Below are positions 1-7,429 of a stretch of 64,000 bases of DNA, piece by piece. Made by a program: the position numbers and the translations under genes. The stretch's first letter is position 1, and each line of letters begins with the position of its first letter. A model generated the notes under the pieces. The model was not told the DNA's origin and searched no databases. It was given only the letters and a program-made list of their open reading frames with translations. This DNA comes from Kaistella sp. 97-N-M2 (lineage in GTDB: Bacteria; Bacteroidota; Bacteroidia; Flavobacteriales; Weeksellaceae). The stretch is taken from contig NZ_CP090976.1 of the NCBI RefSeq assembly GCF_021513235.1, positions 2,356,001-2,420,000 on the forward strand, written 5' to 3'.

Positions 1-1
1 T

Positions 2-43
2 GCAGTTGGCGAAGCTGTTTTAGAAGAACTTAAAAAACTCTAA
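2..43 (+). CDS. 3' end of an unidentified gene (partial)
   Basis: An open frame enters from the left edge and ends AVGEAVLEELKKL followed by TAA at 41-43. A rho-independent terminator follows 15 bp later, which supports this being a true gene end. Thirteen residues are too few to name a family. Confidence 0.5.
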   Translation, partial: AVGEAVLEELKKL

Positions 44-57
44 TAGTTAAGAATACA

Positions 58-88
58 AAAGAGGCTGTTTTCAGTCTCTTTTTTTATG
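58..88 (+). terminator. Rho-independent terminator
   Basis: Stem AGAGGCTG / CAGTCTCT (one G-T pair) with a TTTT loop, followed by a run of T. It ends the gene that enters from the left. Confidence 0.8.
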
Positions 89-152
89 CTAAAGGGAAAT
101 TTTATTCGAATTTGTATACATAGCAAAGGTTCAACCTTTCACAAAATGATAT

Positions 153-188
153 AAAAAAATGGAGCCGGGGAAATGCCTGCTCCATTTA
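153..188 (-). terminator. Rho-independent terminator
   Basis: Read on the minus strand, AAATGGAGC pairs with GCTCCATTT and is followed by seven T. It lies 29 bp beyond the stop of the monooxygenase-like gene. Confidence 0.75.
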
Positions 189-216
189 ACTGTATTAAAA
201 ATTTGTGTTCGATTGC

Positions 217-510
217 TTACTTTACTGCAAGTAGATCTACCATTTCAAGTACAGGTTCTTTAGCAAGTAATTCAGAAGCATTGGCCATTAAAGCCTTTGC
301 AATCTCACCATTCAAGTGAGCATCTCTTGCATCTGTAGTTTCGAACGTATCGAATATACCAAAAGTAGAAGGGCCAATTTGTAAAGCATACCATCTTACG
401 GTTCCTGGCTCACCTTCGGCAAGCGGTAAGGCAGACTTTAGGAATTCCAATACGTCATTCTCTTTACCCGGTTTTGCTTCTACTCTTGCTAATATTGCAA
501 ACTTTTCCAT
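217..510 (-). CDS. Putative quinol monooxygenase (ABM domain)
   Basis: A 97-residue single-domain protein matching the antibiotic-biosynthesis-monooxygenase (YgiN-like) ferredoxin fold. Visible hallmarks are the opening strand FAILARVEAKPGKE, the central segment GTVRWYALQIGPSTFGIFDTFE and the late helix HLNGEIAKALMANASELL. Members of this family form dimers that oxidise quinols or act as small stress-related oxygenases without a metal or flavin. The substrate cannot be read from sequence. It is a single-gene unit with its own terminator, on the far side of the cassette array boundary, so it probably represents ordinary chromosome. The start is the only Met at the family's usual N-terminus. 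Confidence 0.85.
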   Translation of the reverse strand: MEKFAILARVEAKPGKENDVLEFLKSALPLAEGEPGTVRWYALQIGPSTFGIFDTFETTDARDAHLNGEIAKALMANASELLAKEPVLEMVDLLAVK

Positions 511-818
511 AATTTAAAATTTTTAATGTTATTGAGAGTTTCTTCAACTCTTTCTAACAAAAATAAGTTTTCCTTATCAAACTAAAAATACAAAAGATGT
601 TAAATAATGTTAATGTTAATCATCGAAAATCAGCCAATTTTCTAATGTTCTCTCCCATCAGAATTTGTTCATCATAAAATATTTCATCCGATTCCTAGGA
701 GAGTTTAACGTTATTGTAGAAAGTTACTAAAAAATGGAAACGACCAAAAAAAAGAGATTTTTCTAGAAGTCTCTTCAATATCTTTAAAATTTTCCGTCGA
801 TAATCCACTGAAGCTCAA
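511..818. other. Non-coding stretch between monooxygenase gene and array boundary
   Basis: About 300 bp of AT-rich DNA without a plausible gene. It should hold the promoter of the minus-strand monooxygenase gene. A weak AGAGA...TCTCT hairpin lies near 753-777. I see no copy of the array palindromes here, so the array ends at the IS91-type end that follows. Confidence 0.4.
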
Positions 819-891
819 GAAAAGCTACCCGAGCTTCCGTTCAACGGGCTTTCATCTTCTGTCCTGCGGACAAGACGAAAGCTTAGTTATT
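819..891 (+). mobile_element. Diverged right-end remnant of an IS91-family element
   Basis: About 73 bp align with the last 75 bp of the two full IS91-type elements in this window, with roughly ten substitutions. The segment shares TTCCGTTCAAC and ends CGAAAGCTTAGTTATT. The terminal hairpin shows a compensatory change: a T-A pair at the top of the stem in the full copies is C-G here. No transposase remains. It abuts the first base of cassette 1 at 892, so it marks the distal end of the array and implies a third IS insertion at a cassette core. Confidence 0.7.
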
Positions 892-902
892 ATCTGCCGT
901 TT

Positions 903-1247
903 TTATTCAAATTTATGTCTCAATTTTCTTTCAGTCAGATAGAAGATAATTCCGCACAATAAAAACATTAAACATAACGCAATTATCAACTGAATAAATT
1001 CATTGCCTTTAATATTAATTCCAATTAATGAAGTCAAAGAAAAAACAAGGCCTGACCAAATCATAATTTTAGCAGAGTAATTTTGGGCAAAATTCCAATG
1101 GTTAATATTTTTCATTGAATTCTTTGTCCGGTAACCATACAAATAATTAATTTTTTTCGGAGGAAATAATAACATTACAATTCCTGCAATCATGAAAATT
1201 GGCCCAACTAAAATCGGTAAAAGAAAAAGAGGATTTTCAAAATTCAT
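903..1247 (-). CDS. SdpI-family membrane protein (cassette 1)
   Basis: A 114-residue protein with three or four predicted membrane helices. After the first helix it has the SdpI/YhfL signature: PPKKINYLYGYRTKNSM, then NHWNFAQNYSAK. SdpI of Bacillus is an immunity protein against the SdpC toxin, and many bacterial relatives have unknown roles, so an immunity function here is only suggested. The start at 1247 is chosen because the longer frame runs back into repeat A, whose translation recurs unchanged in front of other array genes and is not real protein. It is the most distal cassette. Its own downstream site has been lost, replaced by the IS91-type end at 891. Confidence 0.8.
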   Translation of the reverse strand: MNFENPLFLLPILVGPIFMIAGIVMLLFPPKKINYLYGYRTKNSMKNINHWNFAQNYSAKIMIWSGLVFSLTSLIGINIKGNEFIQLIIALCLMFLLCGIIFYLTERKLRHKFE

Positions 1248-1317
1248 TTTAATAATTGAATTTTTATTTTCAACTTCAATTTTGTTCCAACGCACACTTG
1301 ATAAAATGGCAGATAAC

Positions 1318-1491
1318 GCCCAGCTCGGCTTTGTCGTCGTTCTGAAAAAGGAGTTGAAAACTTCTTTTTCGGAATGCGTCAAAGGCGACTGTTGGGAGAA
1401 CGTCGTGCGAATGCAACGATGGTTTCACAACAGTTGGCGAAGCCGAGCTGGGCGTTGGGAAAAATCGTCCCAAAGGGCGATTTTTCCCAAC
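1318..1491 (-). repeat. Type A site with gene-less insert, copy 1
   Basis: A 174-bp unit. Its arms GCCCAGCTCGGCT (1318 on) and AGCCGAGCTGGGC (to 1453) pair perfectly around a ~110-bp loop. After the GTT core at 1454-1456 comes a compact hairpin, GGGAAAAATCG / CGATTTTTCCC, ending in AAC at 1491. Read as a cassette, it has an attC-like body but only a 35-bp hairpin in place of a gene. The same unit recurs at 2468-2641 and 9539-9712. Confidence 0.8.
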
Positions 1492-1608
1492 GGTTGGGTA
1501 TTTCTGCAGGCGGGCTTAAATTACGAAAACTTTCTACTTGCTAAAAATTGAATTAATTGCTAAAATCTTCGATGAAAACTTCCAACCCGCTTGTAGAAAT
1601 ATCTTGTT
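1492..1608 (-). repeat. Type B attC-like palindromic site, copy 1
   Basis: Outer arms GTATTTCTGCAGGCGGG and CCCGCTTGTAGAAATA pair over about 17 bp on the plus strand with G-T pairs and no A-C mismatch. The AT-rich centre contains two copies of GCTAAAA. The site ends in the GTT core at 1606-1608. It is the downstream (attC-like) site of cassette 2's neighbour in the transcribed direction and lies directly against the type A unit. Confidence 0.8.
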
Positions 1609-1619
1609 ATATGCCGATT

Positions 1620-2433
1620 TTACTTTATGACTTTTACGTCAATGTTTAGTGCAGGAGAAACAGTAGGTGTTCTTTCCCACTCTCCAAAATTCTTTCTATA
1701 AAATGCAGGTTTAAAAACCGTTCCGCTAACTGCAATGGATCCTTTAAAAGAGTTTAAAATTTGAAACGAGACGTAAAATTTATTTTCAACCCAAAGATTT
1801 TTAGAAGAAATATCATAAGAAAATTCACCATCTTTTATTTGTTCAGTTGTCATCACGGTTGAAATATCTTCGCTTAAAACAGAGTTCCAGTTTTCATCGT
1901 AAACATTATATCTGATGAATATAGGACGGTCAGATTCAAAGTATGCAAAATTTATATTAATTTTCTCAATTTTAGTTCTTTTCTCTGCTGCAAACGGAAG
2001 TGCAAGTTCTTTTGAAATATCTTGTAGATTTTTTTGAGGGTTGTAAATGAACAATCTTTTTAGTTTTTGCGTTGATTCCCCAATTTTTAGAAACCAATTT
2101 TTTAGGAATTAAGACTACTTGTTCAATGTTTAATATTCTATCGGCAAGGTAAAAGGTTTTATTATTTTCGAGCAAAAAACTCTCAACAGAATTTAAATAA
2201 GGTTTAAAACCGCCAACTTCAATTTTGATATTTTGACCTTTATTACTTTTCGATAAATCAATTGAAAAAACACCATTTTCGTCCGAAGTTGTCCCCAATT
2301 CACTATTTTCAATTCCGATTCTCGCATAGGGTATTGGTAATTTAGTTTCCTCGGACATTATTTTCCCGCTGATAATTTGAGATTTTAAGTTTAGGAAAAT
2401 AAAAATAAAAAGTAATAAAATTCGGATTTTCAT
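1620..2433 (-). pseudogene. Carboxypeptidase-regulatory-like secreted protein, frameshifted (cassette 2)
   Basis: Two overlapping minus-strand frames together give one protein of about 270 residues. The upstream part (from 2433) has a signal peptide (MKIRILLLFIFIFLNLKSQ) and a CarboxypepD_reg-like beta-sandwich (IISGKIMSEETKLPIPYARIGI, residues ~20-85). The downstream part, ending at 1620, carries the conserved C-terminal region of this flavobacterial family. The frame changes by one base near 2050-2065, inside an A-rich run (transcribed AAAAACTAAAAAGATTG). It may be a decayed gene, a sequencing slip or ribosomal slippage. Such proteins usually sit in the cell envelope and their function is not established. 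Confidence 0.7.
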
Positions 2434-2467
2434 TGTGTGCGAGGCGTTTTATAAAATGGCATATAAC

Positions 2468-2641
2468 GCCCAGCTCGGCTTTGTCGTCGTTCTGAAAAAG
2501 GAGTTGAAAACTTCTTTTTCGGAATGCGTCAAAGGCGACTGTTGGGAGAACGTCGTGCGAATGCAACGATGGTTTCACAACAGTTGGCGGAGCCGAGTTG
2601 GGCGTTGGGAAAAATCGTCCCAAAGGGCGATTTTTCCCAAC
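2468..2641 (-). repeat. Type A site with gene-less insert, copy 2
   Basis: Nearly identical to the unit at 1318-1491. One arm base differs (GAGTTGGGC in place of GAGCTGGGC), giving a G-T pair on the plus strand and keeping that fold intact. The core GTT is at 2604-2606 and the terminal AAC at 2639-2641. It again lies between a gene cassette and a type B site. Confidence 0.8.
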
Positions 2642-2758
2642 GTTTGGGTATTTCTGCAGGCGGGCTAAAAATACGAAATATTTCTACTTGCTAAAATCTT
2701 AATTAATCGCTAAAATCTTCGATGAAAACTTCATACCCGCTTGTAGAAATACGATGTT
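2642..2758 (-). repeat. Type B attC-like site, copy 2 (interrupted at its core by IS copy 1)
   Basis: Same arms as the copy at 1492, differing at a few bases in the centre. It ends in CGATGTT at 2758, and the next base is the first of the IS91-type element. In an uninterrupted array the core would continue into ACCTGCAG of cassette 3 at 5150. Confidence 0.8.
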
Positions 2759-2883
2759 GAACTAAACCTCCGGTAGCTTTTCCTGAGGCTGTTTTATTAA
2801 CTTTGTTTTTATTCAACCAAAAATAAAATCTCTAAAATGGCTACAAAAAAAAATCTCCGGAGGATTTAAGAACGAACAAAATT

Positions 2884-3825
2884 TTGAATCGTGCTTCAAG
2901 CGAAGTTAATGGTTTTTCGGAACTGATACAACGTTTTGAAAGAAATATTTCAATCCAGGGAAAAAGTCCCAGAACCTTTGATAATTACTCCAGGCATGTT
3001 GCCGCCGTAGCGCTTTACTTCGGTAAAATCCCTACCGAATTGGATCCGGAAGACATCAAAGATTATCTCTTCGAACTTCAACAACGCAGCAAAACACCTT
3101 CCCAAACTTACTTTAAACACACGGTTTATGGACTGCGGTTTCTTCTGAAAGCCGAAGGTTTACCCTATAGTTTTCTACACCTTCCCGCCATTCCAAAAGT
3201 CAAAAAACTGCCCACTATTTTAAGCCGTCAGGAAGTTTGGCGGATGCTTCAAACGGCGCAATTGCTGAAACACAAACTGCTCATCGGTTTGATTTACGGG
3301 TGCGGACTTCGATGTATGGAAGTAAGAAATATTGAACTTCATCACCTTGATTTTGACCGCCAAATGCTGCATGTTGTTCAGGGTAAAGGTCAAAAAGACC
3401 GTTATGTTCCATTATCCGAGCATTTAATTCGGGGACTGAAAATCTTTATTTCAGTGGAAAATCCGACTCAATATTTATTCAATGGAAATCAAAATAGAAA
3501 TATTGAAGAGATTGATACTTCCACAACGCACACCAAAGATTTTGATTCCAGATACAGTCAAAGAGGCGTTCAATGGGTCATCAAAACGGTGAGTAAAAAA
3601 GCCGGAATCACCAAAGTTGTTCATACGCACACTTTGCGACACAGCTTTGCCACGCATCTGTTGGAAGATGGAGTTTCGATCATTATGGTTCAGAAACTTC
3701 TGGGACATGAAAGAATTGAATCGACCATGGAATATCTTCATGTCTGTCAGTTATCGGATCAAAAACCGCACAGCCCTTTGGATACCGTTTTCGCTTTATG
3801 CAGTAAAAATGGAAACCCGAAGTAA
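2884..3825 (+). CDS. Tyrosine recombinase of the IS91-type element, copy 1
   Basis: A 313-residue integrase: SAM-like core-binding domain (residues ~10-95) and a catalytic domain with R143 (LIYGCGLRC), K168, H249-x-x-R252 (HTHTLRHSFATH), H275 (LLGHER) and Y284. The set is complete. Some IS91 relatives carry such a gene beside the transposase, where a role in target choice or resolution is suspected. No ATG opens this frame: the listed start is TTG at 2884. Upstream, ATG at 2837 opens a short frame that crosses an A9 run (2845-2853). A -1 shift there would join it to this frame, giving MATKKKSPEDLRTNKILNRA. Confidence 0.85.
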   Translation: MNRASSEVNGFSELIQRFERNISIQGKSPRTFDNYSRHVAAVALYFGKIPTELDPEDIKDYLFELQQRSKTPSQTYFKHTVYGLRFLLKAEGLPYSFLHLPAIPKVKKLPTILSRQEVWRMLQTAQLLKHKLLIGLIYGCGLRCMEVRNIELHHLDFDRQMLHVVQGKGQKDRYVPLSEHLIRGLKIFISVENPTQYLFNGNQNRNIEEIDTSTTHTKDFDSRYSQRGVQWVIKTVSKKAGITKVVHTHTLRHSFATHLLEDGVSIIMVQKLLGHERIESTMEYLHVCQLSDQKPHSPLDTVFALCSKNGNPK

Positions 3826-4915
3826 AGGCGGAAGTGTAGCTGATGTTCTTCGCAAAATCAATTTGTCGGCGCAAAACTTTACGGTTCATCAAGAAAAAAC
3901 ACTTCGCCCTTTGTCGTATTGCCGGACTGCTGCTTTGGGTGGGCATATCGATGCGTGTGATGGTTGTGGAAATCTTTCGATTAGTTACAACTCGTGTCGT
4001 AATCGGCATTGTCCGCAATGTCAAGGTCATAAAAGAGAAGAATGGATCCAGAAACGCGAGCAGGAATTATTGCCGTGCAGTTATTATCACTTGGTTTTTA
4101 CTTTGCCCGAAGAACTCAATGGTTTGGCGATCTCTCAACCGGCATTGTTGTATAAAACCTTATTTGAAGCAGCGTGGGCAACATTAAATCAGTTTGGTAA
4201 AACAGAACAGATCCAGTTGGGAATGATTGCGATTTTGCATACTTGGGGACAGAATTTAAGTCTTCATCCGCATTTGCACTGCATTGTTCCGGGTGGTGGA
4301 ATTGACCACAATGGCAAATGGAAAAAGAAAGTAAGAACCGATAAATATCTCTTCTGTGTAAAAGCGATGAGCAAAGTTTTTCGGGCAAAGTTCGTGGCTT
4401 TATTAAGAGCTTCCGGAATTAAAGACCAGGATTTAATGGACAAACTCTTCACCAAAAACTGGGTGGTTTATGCGAAAAGACCTTTTGGTGGTCCGAAACA
4501 AGTGATCGAATATTTAGGAAGATATACTCACAAAGTTGCCATCAGCAATCACCGCATCAAAGAAGTTACGGATAAAGAAGTTCGTTTTGGGTACAAAGAT
4601 TATCGCAAAGAAGGTCAGAAAAAGGAAATGACTTTATCGAATACTGAATTTGTGCGCAGATTTAGTCTTCATATTTTGCCTCGAAGGTTTGTGAGAATAC
4701 GGCATTACGGGATTTTAAGCAGCTCCTGGAAACGTGGAAAACTTCAGGATTTACAATCAGATTTAAAAATCCAAATTACAGAAGTAAAACCGAAAACTTT
4801 GCTTAAAAAATGTCGGTGTTGCAAGGAAGGAAACTTAATAACCATAGCGCTTTTCGGACAGCGTGGCCCACCTCAGGATTTTCTTGCCGTTTTTAATGCC
4901 TCGTCTGCAAAATAA
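3809..4915 (+). CDS. IS91-family HUH transposase, copy 1
   Basis: A 368-residue rolling-circle transposase. It has an N-terminal zinc-binding region with C50, C53, C63, C68 and C71 (ACDGCGN ... SCRNRHCPQC), the HUH motif HPHLHC at 153-158, and the tyrosine segment EYLGRYTHKVAISN, with Y235 and Y239 as candidate nucleophiles. Members nick one strand at the origin end and move single-stranded DNA without flanking duplications. The start at 3809 gives METRSKGG and overlaps the recombinase stop by 17 bp, so the two are probably translationally coupled. The frame is open further upstream, but that part is antisense-like shadow within the recombinase. The protein is intact. Confidence 0.9.
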   Translation: METRSKGGSVADVLRKINLSAQNFTVHQEKTLRPLSYCRTAALGGHIDACDGCGNLSISYNSCRNRHCPQCQGHKREEWIQKREQELLPCSYYHLVFTLPEELNGLAISQPALLYKTLFEAAWATLNQFGKTEQIQLGMIAILHTWGQNLSLHPHLHCIVPGGGIDHNGKWKKKVRTDKYLFCVKAMSKVFRAKFVALLRASGIKDQDLMDKLFTKNWVVYAKRPFGGPKQVIEYLGRYTHKVAISNHRIKEVTDKEVRFGYKDYRKEGQKKEMTLSNTEFVRRFSLHILPRRFVRIRHYGILSSSWKRGKLQDLQSDLKIQITEVKPKTLLKKCRCCKEGNLITIALFGQRGPPQDFLAVFNASSAK

Positions 4916-5167
4916 ATTTTGTGGGTAAGGGATTTTGTATCTTAAAAGTAAAAAAAAGCCGGTGAGTGCTTCGAAAAACGTCACCTCAGTTCCACAAAAA
5001 AGCAGTCCTTCTAAAAAACTGCTTTACTATCCTAAATTCTAAAAATGATAACTCCATAAGGTTGCCAACTGGGGAGGAAAAGCCACCGGAGATTCCGTTC
5101 AACAGGCTTTCATTTCTTGTCTTGCAGACAAAACGAAAGCTTAGTTATTACCTGCAGTTGTTTTTTT

Positions 5168-5653
5168 TCAAAAGTTGATATTTATTATTCCACAAATATC
5201 CAGAATTCCCGCAATTGTAAAGAATGAAGCGACAAAAGCGAATATGTAAATTCCAATTATATTAATAATTGCTTGAGTTGAAATGAGAAATTCTTTAGGA
5301 TTTTCCGGATTATATTTAATTTCAACAGGTTTTTCAATATAATTTTTGAATGTGCGAAATTTATTTACGTCTGATGAACTATAAAAATATGGTTCTTCTT
5401 CAATTATTTCTCCACTAGTGGTTGAAAAATTTATGGTTGGAGTTTGATAACCTTTCCAACCTCGAGTATATTTTATAATTATTCCCGTTTTTGAAATTCC
5501 ATCTCTCTTAAGAACTTTATAAACTCGCAAATAATCAAGACAAACATATAATATAATTGATCCCAATATTAGAAAACAAATAATAGGTTTCAAAAACATG
5601 AAAATTATAAAAACTATAACAATATAATTCCAATATTTTTCTATTTTTTTCAT
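5168..5653 (-). CDS. DUF3592-type membrane protein (cassette 3)
   Basis: A 161-residue protein with two N-terminal membrane helices (residues ~8-45), a soluble beta-rich DUF3592-like domain (GIIIKYTRGWKGYQTPTINF ... VEIKYNPENPKEFLI) and a C-terminal helix (~130-155). DUF3592 proteins are widespread envelope proteins of unknown function. The leader from the GTT core is 33 nt and the stop is 18 bp from the opposite core. On the plus strand, its 3' border is now the right end of IS copy 1. Confidence 0.7.
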   Translation of the reverse strand: MKKIEKYWNYIVIVFIIFMFLKPIICFLILGSIILYVCLDYLRVYKVLKRDGISKTGIIIKYTRGWKGYQTPTINFSTTSGEIIEEEPYFYSSSDVNKFRTFKNYIEKPVEIKYNPENPKEFLISTQAIINIIGIYIFAFVASFFTIAGILDICGIININF

Positions 5654-5689
5654 TATCTATGCGGCTTTTCGGTTACAATTGCAGGTAAC

Positions 5690-5811
5690 GTCTCGTGGCT
5701 TGGCGTCAGTTGGGGATTTGGTAAGCCAATGTATCGGTTTAAAAACCAACTTCCAAGTACAAAACCAACCTATGAGTTTGCCTAAAACCCCAATTGCGCC
5801 AAACCGCTGTT
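5690..5811 (-). repeat. Type C attC-like palindromic site
   Basis: A single copy in the window. Arms near GGCTTGGCGTCAGTTGGGG (left) and CCCCAATTGCGCCAAACC (right) pair with one unpaired C and a few G-T pairs on the plus strand. The middle holds further pairable segments (AAACCAAC, TTGGTAAG). Core AAC is at 5687-5689 and core GTT at 5809-5811. It has no sequence similarity to types A, B and D apart from the cores, as is typical of sites that share structure rather than sequence. Confidence 0.75.
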
Positions 5812-5821
5812 ATGCGCTGTA

Positions 5822-6193
5822 TTAATGTATTTTCAAAATGTCTCTTAAACTTTTTATATATTTTACTTGAAGTTCCGCAGGTGAAATATATCCCCATTCC
5901 TCAAAAATAGCATGTTTTTTAATTATATTATATTCAGCCATGTCATGATAAATCCACAGTTGAGATTCTGAATAATCTTCTAGTGATAATGTAATCATCT
6001 TGACAATTTTATTCAGGTCTGCTAAATCGGTGTGTTCGGAAACTTCTTCAACGTATTGTATAGAATTTGAATCAAATAAATTTTTTATTTCTTTCATAAG
6101 TTGTAATTGAAAACCGCTGAAACCGTCACTATTAAGTTCAAGTTGCGAGTTCCAATTCAGCCGATGATTTTCATTCCATTTTCTATTAAACAT
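5822..6193 (-). CDS. Hypothetical protein (cassette 4)
   Basis: A 123-residue soluble protein without signal peptide or membrane helix. It is rich in charged residues, with a predicted alpha-helical C-terminal half (ITLSLEDYSESQLWIYHDMAEYNIIKKHAIFEEWGYISPAELQ). I do not recognise a family. The cassette frame is clear: leader 49 nt from the GTT core, stop 10 bp from the opposite core, and a cassette-specific terminal pair ATGCGCT / AGCGCAT. Confidence 0.6.
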   Translation of the reverse strand: MFNRKWNENHRLNWNSQLELNSDGFSGFQLQLMKEIKNLFDSNSIQYVEEVSEHTDLADLNKIVKMITLSLEDYSESQLWIYHDMAEYNIIKKHAIFEEWGYISPAELQVKYIKSLRDILKIH

Positions 6194-6245
6194 TTTATTT
6201 TTATTAAGTTTAATTTTCTCCTTCTGCGGAAATATAGCGCATAAC

Positions 6246-6362
6246 GGTTGGGTATTTCTGCAGGCGGGATAAAAATACGAAATCTTTCTACTTGCTAAAA
6301 TCTTACTTAATCGCTAAAATCTTCGATGAAAACTTCATACCCGCTTGTAGAAATACCGTGTT
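6246..6362 (-). repeat. Type B attC-like site, copy 3 (interrupted at its core by IS copy 2)
   Basis: Same arms as the other type B copies. It joins cassette 4 directly, with no type A unit between. It ends ATACCGTGTT at 6362, followed immediately by IS copy 2. The uninterrupted core would continue into ATGTGCAG of cassette 5 at 8754. Confidence 0.8.
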
Positions 6363-6487
6363 GAACTAAACCTCCGGTAGCTTTTCCTGAGGCTGTTTTA
6401 TTAACTTTGTTTTTATTCAACCAAAAATAAAATCTCTAAAATGGCTACAAAAAAAAATCTCCGGAGGATTTAAGAACGAACAAAATT

Positions 6488-7429
6488 TTGAATCGTGCTT
6501 CAAGCGAAGTTAATGGTTTTTCGGAACTGATACAACGTTTTGAAAGAAATATTTCAATCCAGGGAAAAAGTCCCAGAACCTTTGATAATTACTCCAGGCA
6601 TGTTGCCGCCGTAGCGCTTTACTTCGGTAAAATCCCTACCGAATTGGATCCGGAAGACATCAAAGATTATCTCTTCGAACTTCAACAACGCAGCAAAACA
6701 CCTTCCCAAACTTACTTTAAACACACGGTTTATGGACTGCGGTTTCTTCTGAAAGCCGAAGGTTTACCCTATAGTTTTCTACACCTTCCCGCCATTCCAA
6801 AAGTCAAAAAACTGCCCACTATTTTAAGCCGTCAGGAAGTTTGGCGGATGCTTCAAACGGCGCAATTGCTGAAACACAAACTGCTCATCGGTTTGATTTA
6901 CGGGTGCGGACTTCGATGTATGGAAGTAAGAAATATTGAACTTCATCACCTTGATTTTGACCGCCAAATGCTGCATGTTGTTCAGGGTAAAGGTCAAAAA
7001 GACCGTTATGTTCCATTATCCGAGCATTTAATTCGGGGACTGAAAATCTTTATTTCAGTGGAAAATCCGACTCAATATTTATTCAATGGAAATCAAAATA
7101 GAAATATTGAAGAGATTGATACTTCCACAACGCACACCAAAGATTTTGATTCCAGATACAGTCAAAGAGGCGTTCAATGGGTCATCAAAACGGTGAGTAA
7201 AAAAGCCGGAATCACCAAAGTTGTTCATACGCACACTTTGCGACACAGCTTTGCCACGCATCTGTTGGAAGATGGAGTTTCGATCATTATGGTTCAGAAA
7301 CTTCTGGGACATGAAAGAATTGAATCGACCATGGAATATCTTCATGTCTGTCAGTTATCGGATCAAAAACCGCACAGCCCTTTGGATACCGTTTTCGCTT
7401 TATGCAGTAAAAATGGAAACCCGAAGTAA
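6488..7429 (+). CDS. Tyrosine recombinase of the IS91-type element, copy 2
   Basis: Identical in translation to the 313-residue recombinase of copy 1, with all catalytic residues present (R143, K168, H249, R252, H275, Y284). The same A9 run and upstream ATG (6441) precede it, so expression through -1 slippage would apply here as well. The TTG start at 6488 is the only near-cognate start seen in the frame upstream of conserved sequence. Confidence 0.85.
   Translation: MNRASSEVNGFSELIQRFERNISIQGKSPRTFDNYSRHVAAVALYFGKIPTELDPEDIKDYLFELQQRSKTPSQTYFKHTVYGLRFLLKAEGLPYSFLHLPAIPKVKKLPTILSRQEVWRMLQTAQLLKHKLLIGLIYGCGLRCMEVRNIELHHLDFDRQMLHVVQGKGQKDRYVPLSEHLIRGLKIFISVENPTQYLFNGNQNRNIEEIDTSTTHTKDFDSRYSQRGVQWVIKTVSKKAGITKVVHTHTLRHSFATHLLEDGVSIIMVQKLLGHERIESTMEYLHVCQLSDQKPHSPLDTVFALCSKNGNPK

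Larger units (their letters stand above)
2759..5149 (+). mobile_element. IS91-family element with tyrosine recombinase, copy 1
   Basis: The 2391-bp element is delimited by comparison with copy 2 and with the flanking cassette ends. It encodes a tyrosine recombinase and, overlapping by 17 bp, an HUH transposase. The left end GAACTAAACCTCCGG and the right-end segment CCGGAG...GTTCAAC are inverted complements over about 24 bp, and a terminal hairpin GCTTTC...GAAAGC lies just inside the right border. There is no target duplication, as expected for rolling-circle IS91 elements. It is inserted exactly between GTT of a type B site and the first base of cassette 3. Confidence 0.85.

Noticed and set aside
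1248..1382. A common N-terminal domain (MTHSEKEVFNSFF...) on array proteins
   Set aside because: The same residues appear before cassettes 1 and 5 only because the reading frame runs back through repeat A. Internal starts at 1247 and 9504 agree with protein families or signal peptides.
1192..2668. Genes made of the repeated frames at 1192-1551, 1276-1473, 2342-2623, 2435-2668 and 9485-9769
   Set aside because: These frames lie inside copies of repeat A on either strand. The shared peptide is a by-product of repeat identity, and real genes with signal peptides or domains start just outside.
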